From: Gnomoniopsis sp. IMI 355080
Taxonomy: Eukaryota; Ascomycota; Sordariomycetes; Diaporthales; Gnomoniaceae
Assembly: GCA_027946555.1 (NCBI GenBank)
Contig: JAPEVC010000076.1
Coordinates: 62,001-126,000, forward strand
Direction of reading: 5' to 3'
DNA: 64,000 nucleotides
Below are positions 23,386 through 34,978 of the stretch, in pieces (position 1 is the stretch's first letter; every line of letters starts with the position of its first letter). The notes beneath the pieces were generated by a model. That model was not told the origin of the DNA and ran no database searches. It saw nothing but the letters and a program-made list of their open reading frames with translations. Both the position numbers and the translations under genes were made by a program.

Positions 23386-25058
23386 GGATACCCAGCGTAC
23401 GAGTCTCTTGATCCGGGGATGTTTTCCTAGTCCTTCTCCAATATGTCACGAAAAAAGATCGTCTCATTCAGACCGTCTTGAGACAATTTAAGCGGTACTA
23501 CGAAAGGCACCAGCTAGCCTAATGGGAGGCCCTCGCACCATCCCGGGATCCGGAAGTCACAAACTCTTTGACTTGGAGTCCAGAACTAGCAACAATTTTT
23601 TATTTTTTTGAGTTTGCCATTGGGCTTGAAACTCTACTAATACCTCAACAGCATCACAGCTTCTTCCCTTTGCTTGATACTCTACTTTCCTCACTCCTTT
23701 AGACTGGTTGGGTTAGGTTAGGGGATAGGGGTTAAGGATGGTGCTTCATGGGTCATCACGGAACTCATTGTTGGCGGGGCAACAAGGGTGTTCAGGGTCA
23801 TGTACGGTTGTACTTGGGAATACTGATGGGCAAGGAGAGAAAAGCGAATTTGAGCAACCTGAAAAAATACGGTATAGAACTTCAGAAGCTGGCAGCATAG
23901 AAGTGGAAAATTGAAACATTTGAGAAATTGTTTGGTTTACAATGCACATGCAAAAAGTGTGTGTGTGTAAGGGGTTGTACGGGAGAAGGCGCCTCTCACG
24001 ACCATAATGAACTTGGGGTTTAAGGGGGTAGGAAGGGTAAGTATAAGTCCACAAGCAGCATGGATATCGTCAACCCTGCCTTTTCTGTGAGATACAAATC
24101 AACATGTTTCAAGCATCCGTCGTAGTTGAATTTCCTGCCAGGTTGCCTGACGGTTTCCGAGCCCAGGTGGGTGTGTGACGCAATACGCCCGGAGAGCTGA
24201 ATTATTGTTTAGTGATCCGGCATTCCGCATTCTTCATCTTTTTGATCTACAAGTGAGGCCAAGAAAGTGTTGCATAAGCTCAAGTCTCAAATCCCATATG
24301 TAAGTACTCCATCTTCTTCCTAATGATATGGGCAAACGAAATTAGTCACCGACCTTGTCCAGCTAGGTGCACAAAGCGTGTGGCTTACATGGCGCCGCTA
24401 ATCATCACCATCCAAACGTTTGCCCAAACACTCTGCCCATAGTCCTACGTGAGCAAAAACATAACGGACCGCTCAAATTTCGAGATTTCAAGTCCAGCAC
24501 CCGGAAATTGAATTTGAGTTGAGCTGGAACTTCTTCTACTTCTTGGGCAGAGGTTGACAGAAATGACAAGGAAAAAGGTAGAATGGATGATGTGATGAGA
24601 GGGAGATTAGGAGGACAAGTTGACAGTGAAGCTTGGGACAATACCCTGTAGTCAGTAGAGAGTGGCCCAACGTTGAAAGCGCATAAGATCTCACAATGGA
24701 GAGTCGCGATGATCTGCAACTGTGTCTGTTATTCGAAAATCGAACTTCCTTCAACGCTCGGATCTGCTGCAATCTGCCCTTGGCTGCGATCGACCAGCCC
24801 TTCCCAGACAATTTAATCACCAACTCTCTGTGTTTGGTATAAGAACTCCGGTACGCCGTGTGATGCACCAGGGCCAAAGCATGATCAATCTAGACGCTTG
24901 GCCCCCCTCCCTCCAAGAAAAACAACATACCGGTTCACTTAATTCCTTTCTACTCCAAAAACTCCTCAAGATGCAAAAGCTCGTTGCGTCCGCAAGGTGA
25001 GCTCAAATTCGGCCATCAATCCCATTACTACGTCGTCCCCTGGTGCGTCCGGCCGCGC
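23386..25058. other. Intergenic between convergent C2H2 and TFIIE-beta genes
   Basis: Probably mostly 3' UTRs. Includes a T-rich run near 23598-23610 and GGGTTAGGTTAGGGG near 23709. No gene recognised in 1.67 kb. Confidence 0.45.
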
Positions 25059-25946
25059 TTATAGGTCCTTGAACATGGACAAGTGCCCCTTCAAATGCGT
25101 ATTCGTAAGGTTTCTTGGGGCCTTCTTCTTCTTCTTTGGCTTAGCCTTCTCAACCTTGGCCATCATCTTGTTTCGAGGATCCTCGCTGGTAGGCCTCTGT
25201 CCGGCCTGGAGGAGAAGACGATTGATGTCTTCGACTGTCGGGACATTGACCTTATGCCACATAGCCTGAAATGTCGGCTCGACGACATTCCACAAACTCG
25301 CGTCATCCTGCCAGAGGTAACGAGGGGCGTTATCCTTCTTGGTACGGACGACCAGAATCCTGTGCTCCTTCTCCAGCTCGGCGATGGCGGGGTACAGCCT
25401 CTCTTTGGGCCAGCCATCCTCGAGGTCCTTTACAGTGACTGCCATCGCGTCCTTCTTGCTCTGTAGATACTGCAGGAGCGTGTCCTTAGACTTGACCCCG
25501 GGGATGACAGGGTTGTGAGCGTAGGTGCCGCTCTGAATGGTCTGCTCGGTGAGAGAGGGGTCCGGAGTCCACTTGACGCGGGGATGGCGACGAAGAGCCT
25601 CCACAATCTCGGCCAGCTCGGCATCATTAGCAGGACGGCGACTCAGATGGTCGACGATGTCGCTGACGGTCAAGTTGCGATCTTTCTCCTTGAGGTGGTT
25701 GACAGCGTAGACCATCTGCGTACCCAGGTGCATGCCGGTGCCCGTCAGTGCGGGCTGGGAATAGATCTCGATGCCATCAGCAGGGCGCTTCTTCTTGGGC
25801 GTGGTGGCGCCGGGCCCGTTCAGGGCGGAGGTGGTAGATGCGATGGAGGGAGATGGAGAGGGAGGCGCGAGGGTCGATTTGGAGTCTTTGGTCAGGTCGA
25901 CGACCGACTTTGAGGGGGCCACGCGGGGGCGGTCGAGGAACGACAT
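25059..25946 (-). CDS. TFA2: Transcription initiation factor IIE, beta subunit
   Basis: Small subunit of TFIIE, which recruits TFIIH to the RNA polymerase II pre-initiation complex. Single exon, 295 residues. A disordered Ser/Pro/Thr-rich N-terminus is followed by two winged-helix domains. The first covers about residues 75-135 (MVYAVNHLKEKDRNLTVSDIVDHL, LRRHPRVKWTPDPSL). The second covers about residues 155-220 (LLQYLQSKKDAMAVTVKDLEDGWP, ELEKEHRILVVRTKKDNAPR). The C-terminus has the Lys-rich segment KAKPKKKKKAPR followed by NTHLKGHLSMFKD, typical of the family. Confidence 0.93.
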   Translation of the reverse strand: MSFLDRPRVAPSKSVVDLTKDSKSTLAPPSPSPSIASTTSALNGPGATTPKKKRPADGIEIYSQPALTGTGMHLGTQMVYAVNHLKEKDRNLTVSDIVDHLSRRPANDAELAEIVEALRRHPRVKWTPDPSLTEQTIQSGTYAHNPVIPGVKSKDTLLQYLQSKKDAMAVTVKDLEDGWPKERLYPAIAELEKEHRILVVRTKKDNAPRYLWQDDASLWNVVEPTFQAMWHKVNVPTVEDINRLLLQAGQRPTSEDPRNKMMAKVEKAKPKKKKKAPRNLTNTHLKGHLSMFKDL

Positions 25947-26804
25947 GTTGACAGTCGTAGTGGATGGCAGAGGATGGCGAACTCTGTCAAAGGGGACGAC
26001 TGGCGAGTTCGAGCGCTGACGAGGCCAACGTCGAGGGCGAACGTTGGATGCTGTGGGGGGGTGTTGTATGAAGAGAGAATGGGTTCCCGGGTTGGGATCG
26101 AGGCTGAGACCAAGACAGGCTGCAGCTGCAAGTGGTTGCGTTGTAGTGGAGACGCTAGCCGATTTGAGCCATCGAGTGTGCCTATGGTTGGTTTGCCATC
26201 ACTTTCAGTACTGGGCTCGCCCAATATCTGGTACTTTCGTACAACGAAAGAACAATCACAGAGCTTTGGTGACCACGTACGTACTTTGATTCACTACCTC
26301 GAAGCTTGTGGCTGGAAACGGAAACTGGTTTGTAGTAGCTTTCTTATGCGCTACACACCTGGAGCATCTTCTCCGGGGCGCACTTACTTACGACCAACCC
26401 TATATGCAAAGTAGTATCCATATGTATCTGTCTGAAGACCTCATTCTAGAAAATCATATGTCTATGACGGTCTGCTTTCCAACGACACGATGCCAATTCT
26501 TCACGCTCACACAAGGTAATTTACGAGGTAACTTTGCGTCCTATGTCGTCTCACAGAGGTATCGTAACAAACCAAGTGGACAGGCACTAGAGCGGACCCC
26601 GCCATAGTCGCAGTCAGGGGTCCGTGTCGGCGGTCAGGGATGACGAACCCATGCCACCGTAGCTCCCTTTAGAGACGAACCTCTTGGTACAGTTCAAGCA
26701 CTCTGCGTCAAGCGAGAACTTGAACTATCCGAGTCTTTTGTCTTCCGAACATTGTCCAGCAAAGACGAAATCTATCCGTGCCCCTCCAGCCCAGTCCACC
26801 TCCA
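25947..26804. other. Intergenic, divergent TFA2 and CAP1 promoters
   Basis: Bidirectional upstream region of 858 bp. No coding sequence or repeat of note apart from alternating CGTACGTAC near 26274-26284. Confidence 0.45.
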
Positions 26805-27877
26805 ATGTCTGAAAGTGTAGAGTGGGTGTCTTCCTTCGTGGGAGACGCTCCTCCAGGAGAAGTGCGCCCGATATCCTGCCCATTGGAGTCTACTGAGCTG
26901 ACCTCTTGAAAGCTTTCAGATGTTATTGCCGGCAAGTTGCCTGCAGCCAACCATCCTACCTGCTTTTACCTGCGACGCTGACCCCCCCGCGACGCAGACA
27001 TCAAGGCCCTGACTGTGTCCGACCCGAGCATTGTCGACGACTTGGGACCTGCCTTCCAGAAGTACAATGAGGATCAATTGATTACAGTGAAGCTTCCCGG
27101 GAGCAGCGAGGCCGTCATCGTCAGCTCTCATAACTCACTGGGAGACGGACGGTACTACGACGTTGAGAAGTCATCGAGCTTCGAATTCGATCATGCCACG
27201 CAAAAGGCTAGCGCTGTGCAGAGCTACTCCCCAGAGAGCAAGAATATTGAACTCGTGTACGTGGCAGAGCTGTGGGAATTGGATCAGGTGTGCATATAGT
27301 GTGACATAAAAACGCTGACAGTTTGTATGGGCAGTAAATCGACTTCCAAAAGCCTGGGGACATACGTCAAGGAACATTTCCCAAACGCAGCTTACGGCGT
27401 ATATCCGGTTGAGGATGACTCCAAGCTGGCAATTATCATCGTGGGCAACAAATACAGTCCTAACAATTTCTGGTAAGATCACTACACCCAGCAATCACCT
27501 CTCGCAGGATAGACTCTAACAAGACTAGGAACGGCCGCTGGCGTTCCGTCTACATCTTCAACCCGTCCGACAACTCTCTCGAGGGCTCGATCAAAGTGGA
27601 CGTGCACTACTACGAGGACGGCAATGTGCGGTTGGTGACCAACAAGGCGGTGACTGTTTCAATTCCTTCAGGCACAGGCAGCGCCATCGCAAAGGACATC
27701 TCAACGGCGGAGAAGAAGTACCAGGAGGAGCTGAACAAGGGATTCAACAGCCTTAGTGAGGGCGCTTTCAAGGGCTTGAGGAGACAGCTGCCCGTGACAA
27801 GGCAGAAGATTGAGTGGGACAAGGTCGCGAGCTACCGGTTGGGTCAAGACATTGGTGGTGGCAGTTCGCGCAGGTGA
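26805..27877 (+). CDS. CAP1: F-actin-capping protein subunit alpha
   Basis: Caps barbed ends of actin filaments as a heterodimer with the beta subunit. Five exons: 26805-26861, 26913-26931, 26998-27256, 27335-27472 and 27529-27877, giving 273 residues, the normal family length. Joined sequence gives SSFVGDAPPGELSDVIADIKAL, FQKYNEDQL, KLPGSSEAVIVSSHN, SFEFDHATQ, SLGTYVKEHFPNAAYGVYPVE, NKYSPNNFWNGRWRS and VHYYEDGNVRL. All are diagnostic of CapZ-alpha. Exon 2 is only 19 nt, and the intron after it (26932-26997) starts with GC, not GT (donor GCAAGT). No GT donor nearby keeps the frame. Confidence 0.93.
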
Positions 27878-29134
27878 TTTTGATCTCCCCGGTAGGCTGT
27901 AGAAATCGACGTAGTCACCAGATGGCTGTTTGAGCAAAGGCGACGTTGTTGTTTTGGTCTGCATCTGACCGGCGCTGTATTCTGGAAGCTGGTAGTAGGA
28001 GAAATCTGCACAGGGAATAATCGCTTCAGGTTGGAGCATATTCGTCTATTGGGTGCGTGCTGCGAAAGTGGTACAAAGTAGCAATTACAAAGACCGGCGA
28101 GAGTTCCGTTTCATGACGGTAAAGAGTACTAACCTCCCAGAGAACCGTTTGAGCCAAACAAGATGGAGCGAGACATGCTTGTACTTTATTAATTGGAGAC
28201 GGTGACAAGGTAAGTATCGGTTAGATCTCTCACTTGGCCGAGTTTCTAGTCAATCTTGGTTTGCAAGGTGCTATGCAAGGGAAAACGCTGCCCCGGATTG
28301 CACAGAGTAGTGGTCGTCGGACAGAGATATTGAGCCGGAAGCCCGACTGTGATGCTTCGAAGCTGGTGTGGGGAACTGTCGGCGGCCTTTCCTTCGGCGC
28401 CGGGAATACGGAGCAAGTACGGAGGAGACATGCCATGACATGGACAAACATCAGAGTGTACATAGCCACGCCGTTCGAAGGTCTAATACGATTAATGGTT
28501 CATGTCGTGTAATGGCATCTGCCAACTACCAAAGCTTGTCGAGCGTCCGACGGGTAATTAAATTTTCATGTGAAGGAAGCATCAGGTACCTACTATGAAA
28601 AAAGATATTGCAAGCCTTTGTTGACGTTGCGTTGAATTTCTAACCTGGAGTGAAACGGCCGGGGCCTAGATCCGGCTGGGAGTGCGCATGCCGAGTCGAA
28701 CGATTCATTGCGCAGCGACATGCTCGACCAATGAACAGGCGTTGATTTGATTATTGGCCCGACATGCGTCGCTGGCTGCCAGGGCCCAGGAGCTGAAGGA
28801 CAGTTGGCAGCCATCGGGTCCACCAGGAAAACGGTCCAGCCTGCCGATTTCCCTCCGTTACCAGAGCTTGGGGAAGCGGAAGAGACTATCTTTCGGCTTC
28901 TCCATCCACACTTAGTTACTTGCGAGTCCGCGGAAAGTTGACTTTCTCTATCGTCCCCCCTCGCGTTGCCTACCTCACCCGATCCTCCGCCGACAGACAC
29001 CTCCTGCAGACCGCTCCTCACGACGACAGTTTAAGCAAATACTCTCTTGCTGTCGAATATACCGAGACCATATCCTCAACCCTCAACAATCCCTAGAGAC
29101 CTCGCCGAACGAAAGCCCCCTCCCCAAAGTCAAA
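27878..29134. other. Intergenic, CAP1 3' side and cytochrome b5 promoter
   Basis: About 1.26 kb with no gene recognised. Short open frames on both strands show no family motif. The last 100 bases before 29135 are C-rich and CAA-rich, as in a fungal leader. Confidence 0.45.
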
Positions 29135-29773
29135 ATGTCCGCCGAGAAGGAGTACACGTATCAGGATGTTGCGGAGCACAACACCAAGAAGGACCTGTTT
29201 GTGGTGATCCACGACAAGATCTATGACTGCGGCAAGTTCGTGGACGAGCATCCGTAAGTTCCTTGCCTAGCTGGACTTTCCCCGTCTCCTGCCAGACTCG
29301 TCCCCGAACCGACCTCGGCAAGAAAGAAGAGGGCACTGACACGCGGTCTGGCCCACCCAACACAGAGGTGGTGAAGAGGTTCTGCTAGATGTCGCCGGCC
29401 AGGACGCAACTGAGGCTTTCGAGGATGTCGGCCACAGCGACGAGGCCCGCGAGACCTTGGATCAGCTTATTGTCGGTACACTGAAGAGACAGGTATGTTT
29501 CGAAGCGCCCCTCCCCAAATCCGTCACTCCCGGCTACCGCCCGCATACACTTCAATATTCTCTTTGGCTGCCAGCTGACTTCTTTCGCTCCCCTCCCAGG
29601 CTGGCGACCCAGCCCCCAAGGCGCAAAAGTCCTCCGTCGCCCCGGCGGCCTCGACCGGCGATGCTACGGGTCTGGGCATCGGCGTCTATGCCTTCGTTCT
29701 TATTGGTGGTGCTGCGGCCTACTTTGCCTACAATTACCTGCAAGCCCAGCAGCAGGCTCAGCAGGGTGCCTAG
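29135..29773 (+). CDS. CYB5: Cytochrome b5, tail-anchored
   Basis: Electron carrier of the endoplasmic reticulum that serves desaturases, sterol enzymes and P450s. Exons are 29135-29253, 29366-29492 and 29600-29773, giving 139 residues. The heme domain covers residues 5-82. The HPGG heme-ligand motif is rebuilt across intron 1 (DEHP|GGEEVLLDVAGQDAT), and the second heme histidine is in EDVGHSDEAR. After a short Ala/Ser/Pro linker, residues about 105-130 form one transmembrane helix (GIGVYAFVLIGGAAAYFAY), then a Gln/Ala-rich tail. Introns of 112 and 107 nt are longer than most here. Confidence 0.94.
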
Positions 29774-30740
29774 ATCGGCTCTGGTGTCATGAAGGACATT
29801 GAGGGATGCGGTTTCGGGTCTACAAGAAGGCATATCGAAGCGGTCTTTGTCTTGGACGCTGTTGCCCATCCTGAGCTTGTCTTGCTGGTAGAAAGAAATG
29901 CCAACATTTCCTTTTACTACGGCTTTTCCGACTTTCATGGACGGGATCTGTAACGAGCGTACTTTCGAAGGCGCACTTGGTGGAGGAGGCTTCTGGGAAG
30001 AGTTCAACACATGCCAGTCCTTTTCGGTTTGTGAGATAGTCCCACCGAGATTTGGAGTTTTGTAAAATAATTCACGTGGCCACTTAATCACTGCAATAGA
30101 GACCCTTGTTTCCTGAATTCACCGTGGCGACGCTACCTCTGTGGTCGAGATTTGCACGCTGATTCTAGCAATGAATCTCTAAGGCAAGGGAGGTAGTTTT
30201 CTGCTCGTAGAACTCGAAGGCCGCTCTAGCTAATCAGCCTGTGATCGTCTAGTTCCAAGGACATGTGGCTTCCGACAACAAGTGAACCACCGAAATTGCC
30301 ACCAGTCTGAGCAGCCATGGCGTCCTGCACTTGAGGCTCTTGGCAGCCTAGGAAGTGTCGTCAGATCATCAAGATCTCCTTTTGGTACTTCTCATCCTAA
30401 TCTCTTTGAGGTATTGTATATGGTCCTCCAATACACACCGCAGCAGAGGGTAGCACCAAAAGGTTGCCTTGCATATGAGGCGCAACGGACAACGGACAAC
30501 GGACGACGGGCCGCCACGGGGGGAACACCGATATGGCATGTCTCATATGGTATGTCTCAACAATGTTCATTCACAGTTTCAGCCCGGGCTTCCTATCGGA
30601 GAACTGTTCTGACTACTGTAGTACTAGACGATTATTAGTACGTGGGATGTCAAAGTACTGGGGTGGCCCCGTGATTCCGTCCAGACTACTTTGTTCTTGT
30701 TGAGTTACGAAATATTGCAGAAGATAAGACTACAGCACAG
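29774..30740. other. Intergenic, CYB5 3' side and MFS promoter
   Basis: No gene recognised. A short tandem CAACGGACAACGGACGACGG lies near 30481-30509. Confidence 0.4.
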
Positions 30741-30758
30741 ATGAACTCATTCAAATGA
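30741..30758 (+). promoter_or_regulatory. Five-codon upstream ORF overlapping the MFS start
   Basis: ATG AAC TCA TTC AAA TGA ends at 30758. Its TGA overlaps the transporter ATG (30755) in an ATGA arrangement. If it is transcribed, the geometry would favour reinitiation or leaky scanning. A second in-frame transporter ATG lies at 30764. Confidence 0.5.
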
Positions 30759-32734
30759 CTACCATGTTGTCCAACTATGCAGAAAACTCTCAGGCAGACT
30801 CTGGCCCAGCACCAGAGAAAGCAACGCAGCAGGGAGAGGACCGCTCGCGAGCCTCTGAGTCGACCGCGGACACAAATTCGCCGGAGCAGATCCCACCTAT
30901 TGGCTCGAAAACAGTATTGGCCATTATCGCAGTCTCGGGAATATATTTCGCACAGGTATACTGTTTAGTCGGAGCCGGGGCTGTGAGTTCCCCGTTTTTT
31001 TCCTTTTTCTTTTAATAACTGGTCGGTCATTCAGTTCTGTACTGTCTGACCTTCTTCCCAGCAAGGGTCCAGCATCGCTGCAGATTTCAATGCCCAATCC
31101 CAAGCATCATGGCTAACCGCATCCATGACGATCCTCACCGTCGTCCTGGGCCCAATAGTTGCACAAGCAGCCGACTATTGGGGCCGCAAATGGTTCCTCG
31201 TCGGGCTCAGTTTCTCCGGCGCCCTCGGTGGCCTCATAACCGCTCGCGCGACCAGCATGGACATGGCTATTGCGGGCTGTTGCCTCATCGGCACAGCCTT
31301 TGGCATGCAGCCTCTCTTGCACACGGTCGTCTCAGAGGTGCTCCCGCGGGTCTGGCGTGGGTGGGCTCAGTCTATCGTCATGCTTTCCAACGCGCTGGGG
31401 TTATTTGCTGGGCTCGTCATTGGCGGTGCTCTTACGAGGAATGGGGACCCGAACGGGTTTCGCTCGTTCTTCTATATCGGCATGGCCTTCTTTCTCTCAA
31501 CGGGTCTCATCTGCGTCTTCGCCTATCGACCGCCTCCGAGACAGCTGCAGAGCTTGCCACTGAGGGAGAAACTGTCGCGGCTTGACTGGGTCAGCTACGG
31601 ACTACTGGCGTCCGGCCTCGTCCTGTTCTGTCTCGGGCTATCTTTTCTAAACCCATATACATGGCGAGACCCGCAGGTCTCGGCTCCCTTTGCGATCGGG
31701 CTGGCCCTCGCAATCATCTTGGGAATGTACGAGCACAGATTTAAGAAGGACGGGGTGTTCCATCACGGGCTTTTCAAGAGGGACCGCAATTTCGCCATCG
31801 CACTGACTTGCGTCTTTTCCGAGGGTATTGGGTTTTTCGCCGCCAACCAGTATTTTGCATATGAAGTATGTTTTCCCATGAAAATGGGGCATCATGAATA
31901 AGCTGACAATTTTATAGCTCAATGTTCTTTACACCTCGGACAACCTCGTCGTCGGGCTTAATTACGGAATAGCCTACCTCGTTGTGATTCCCGCCAGCCT
32001 GCTTGTTGGACTTTACTGCACCAGAACTAAAAAACTTCGGTGGATCACCGTCCTGGCTTTCATGATATTCATCACCTTTTTCGCTTGTATGTCAACGACG
32101 GACGCCACCACGAGGAACGAGGTCTGGGGTTATCCAGTGCTCATGGGCATAGGACTGAGTATGACACTTGTGACTCTGATCGCCGCGGGTCAGCTCTCAG
32201 TGCCTCCCGATCTAATTGCCGTTGCTACTGGTATCATGATCTCCATGCGTTCGCTCGGTGGAACGATTGGTATTGCTATTTGTAGGTGGCGAATCTCCTG
32301 TGTAGAAATTGGACACATTACTGATGCAAAAAGGAGAAGACAACGCTGTTTTCACATCACGCATAGCCCTTATTTCTAGCAATGTCGCGTCAGCTGCCTT
32401 GGGTTCCGGTCTTCCTTCGAGCTCTGTGGAGCAGTTCGTGGCACAAACCTTGGCACACAACAGTACCGGCATCACCACTGTTCCTGGTGTCACTGAAAAG
32501 ATCATCGCTGCAGGTACAGAGGCCATGATAAGTACCTATGTCCAAGCGTTTCGCTACGTGTGGCTTTCTGCAATTCCCTTCCTGGCTGTTGCTGCAGTTG
32601 GTATGTGTTCATTAGGGGCTACATCTGGTGTTTTGGGTAGCAGATTACTGATATTTCACACAGCTGCCATGCTCCTCATCGACCCCAGCAAGGAAATCAC
32701 CAGCGTTATTGATGCTCCATTGCAATATTCGTAA
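30755..32734 (+). CDS. MFS transporter, TRI12/siderophore-drug efflux type
   Basis: Predicted polytopic plasma-membrane transporter of 575 residues. Five exons: 30755-30982, 31062-31865, 31918-32281, 32340-32600 and 32664-32734, in frame throughout. A hydrophilic N-terminus of about 48 residues precedes helix 1. The MFS loop 2-3 motif is ADYWGRKW, followed by SFSGALGGLITARATSMDM and LLHTVVSEVLPRVWRGWAQS. About 13-14 hydrophobic segments are visible. A large extracytoplasmic loop carries SSVEQFVAQTLAHNSTG, and the protein ends SVIDAPLQYS, both reminiscent of the fungal TRI12-like group. Substrate unknown. No biosynthetic cluster surrounds it, so general efflux is as likely as export of a specific metabolite. 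Confidence 0.85.
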
Positions 32735-34013
32735 TCTGAAGGATGATATTTATCGTCTTCCCTCCCTTGTATGTTGTATTGCGGGTTTCACCTCCTACAG
32801 CGCATAGTTTGACGAAGTCGATCACAAGACCTTCGTAGAGATATTTTCTTATTACCAATGAAACTACACAGTAAGCATATTTCGACGTATGGTATGCCAG
32901 GATATGAGAGCGTATGACATAACTTAATGCTAGACGCCTTTAGGGGACCAATTGACATATCTAGTACAATATGTATAGCATCTTAGGTATATTATCGTGT
33001 TTAAGGCGCACTACAGCAACTTGTGAAGGGCAACATCCCATGCAACTACATTCTCTTCCTGTCCCTAGCTTATTACGCTACTTGTGTGCTAACGGCATTC
33101 TCGACGCCCCTAACAGAGTTAAAGTCCGTGTTAGATTGGTGTACAACTTTAAAGTTACCCACCCGATAAGTACATGGTCAGATGATCTCGAAATAAGGCT
33201 GAATTTGGGCCAGGTGGTTACCTACTATGTAGGAAGTTAAGCTTTATACCTCATTCACCCTTGGATCATTCCAGGTTGTCAACAATTTCCGCGATCAACA
33301 CAAAAATAAGCATTATCATTCAGGCCCAGACGCGCGGTAGTCAGGGTATTCATTGAGGCGTGGGGTGACTGAGGCCTCAAAGCTGCCAAGACCCACGATG
33401 ATCATTGCGAGTCAGCTCGTGGAACGGCCGAGAACATGGCATGTATTCGTATCGAGACAGTCACATTGCCTTGTTTGTATTGCCAGGCAGTAATTCTTGC
33501 TTAATATGTGATGCAGCGCGTACACTGATGCAAACGAAACTAGACCAATTCATGCTGCTATGGAAGTTCGTAAAGCTATGTCCAATAGGAACATCTGTGG
33601 GATGGATGCTCACCGTGTTTATTAGTGTCTGCTTGAACGAATATGCGATGATGTGTACTTGTACAAGTGTTGCAGGAAATGTCCGTGTAGTTTTAGGTGG
33701 GACGAACCCCGTTTGCCCCAGCAACTAGCGAGTGTATAATGCCACGATCATTGCCTTGTCACGACTCACCTTCGCACGAGGCTACAAGGTTTCTTACTAA
33801 AGATTAATGAGGCGACGCCGAGCCCACCTTTTTAAAGTTTATAGGGGATATCAAATTCATCTGGTGAGCGCGCGTATAAGAAGGTGGTCATGTTCCTGAT
33901 TGCTGTGAACGAGGCATTCTAATAACTATCTTTCAACACGTCTCACACCTTTTGGAATCATCACGTCAATTCAAAGACTACCTTTCTTCCCAAACGGCAG
34001 ATCAAGAATAAAG
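32735..34013. other. AT-richer intergenic region before the secreted-peptide gene
   Basis: No gene recognised in about 1.3 kb. A TATA-like element, TATAAG at 33875-33880, lies about 200 bp upstream of the small secreted protein and could be its core promoter. Confidence 0.45.
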
Positions 34014-34075
34014 GTATGACTCGAAAGTATAAGCGCTTCTATCGGGTATTGACTGACGGTGGATATCACGATTAG
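34014..34075 (+). other. Predicted 5' UTR intron of the small secreted protein gene
   Basis: Donor gtatga at 34014, branch-like TTGACTGAC at about 34049-34057, and acceptor attag ending at 34075, total 62 nt. It ends five bases before the CCACC-ATG of the downstream ORF. Splice signals are good, but there is no coding phase to test it. Confidence 0.55.
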
Positions 34076-34080
34076 CCACC

Positions 34081-34245
34081 ATGAAGCTCTCTCAACTCGT
34101 CTTCGCCATACTCTCTGCCGCTACTGCAGTCCAGGCACAGTGCCCTGCCGGATGCATGTGCAGCGGTTACAACAACGGCTGCGTCATGATATCCGAACCT
34201 GAGACCCTGTGCGGATCATACTTCTGCGATATCAACGGGCAGTAA
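34081..34245 (+). CDS. Small secreted cysteine-rich protein, 54 residues
   Basis: A short ORF with optimal start context (CCACCATGAAG). Residues 1-19 form a clear signal peptide: Lys at position 2, a hydrophobic core, and an A-V-Q-A cleavage site before Gln20. The predicted mature peptide is about 35 residues with six cysteines at 21, 25, 27, 34, 44 and 49 (C-x3-C-x-C-x6-C-x9-C-x4-C), enough for three disulfides. It is flanked by a TATA-like box and a probable leader intron. I recognise no family. Candidate roles are effector, antimicrobial peptide or cell-surface signal, all inferred from size, secretion and cysteines only. Confidence 0.75.
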   Translation: MKLSQLVFAILSAATAVQAQCPAGCMCSGYNNGCVMISEPETLCGSYFCDINGQ

Positions 34246-34978
34246 AGGTCTTTTTGGGCAATGGGGACAGGGTCGCATTACCGATGGCATTCAGACAACA
34301 GGAGTACTGAGCGTGAGCTCTGTCGCAAGGCTATCTATAGGATTACTCAGTTCCTTTACTGGAGAGACAAATCCTATTTGAATGAATTTATTGTGGATAT
34401 CTTTTGGCTACCGTTACCCAGGTAGTTAGGTATGTAATCGGCGGCTACGGTGCGAGTGCCGCCACACAATTGACACCCTAGTACCGCAGTATGCGCCTAG
34501 CCCCCAGTACAAGGCCCTTTGTTTCATGCCCATCGAACATGGTTGGCTGCTCAAAGCGCCAGCGCGTAGTGAATCAAATCGAGACACAGCCTCAAATGGG
34601 ATCCCTGGAAACAAGAAAGCCCTAGGGAATTCCAGTGGCCCAACCAAAGCGACGAACAAGGGAATGGATTTGCGCTGATCGGCCCTGGGGAAGTAGGGTT
34701 GCCTGGTTGGCAACCATTCCATGAAAGGGGTGCATGAATGCACCCAGAGGCCTTTTAAATGAAGAACGCCTCCTCCGGGGGCCATACATCATTGCTCACC
34801 ACCCTCACATCCATTTACAGCCTCAGCATCCTTTCTTGATTCTGGGCATATTTGCATCAGCATTTGCACTTCGCTCATTTTTGCAACTTGCATCGCCTTG
34901 CCGCCTTCTCAACACCGACCGGCCTTTGTCGTAATCTTTACTTGGCTCATGCGTTTGATCTAATCCCGCCCAGTCGCT
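34246..34978. other. Intergenic before the seven-helix protein
   Basis: No convincing gene. A minus-strand frame of about 119 codons (34426-34785) has no family motif. A four-codon upstream ORF (ATG at 34949, TAA at 34961-34963) precedes the next gene. Confidence 0.4.

Noticed and set aside
23706..23738. Telomere-like GGTTAGGTTAGGGG
   Set aside because: The units are irregular and only two or three long. There is no sign of an interstitial telomere or chromosome end.
34426..34785. Minus-strand frame of about 119 codons
   Set aside because: No domain, no splice pattern, and it lies in the leader/promoter area of the seven-helix gene.
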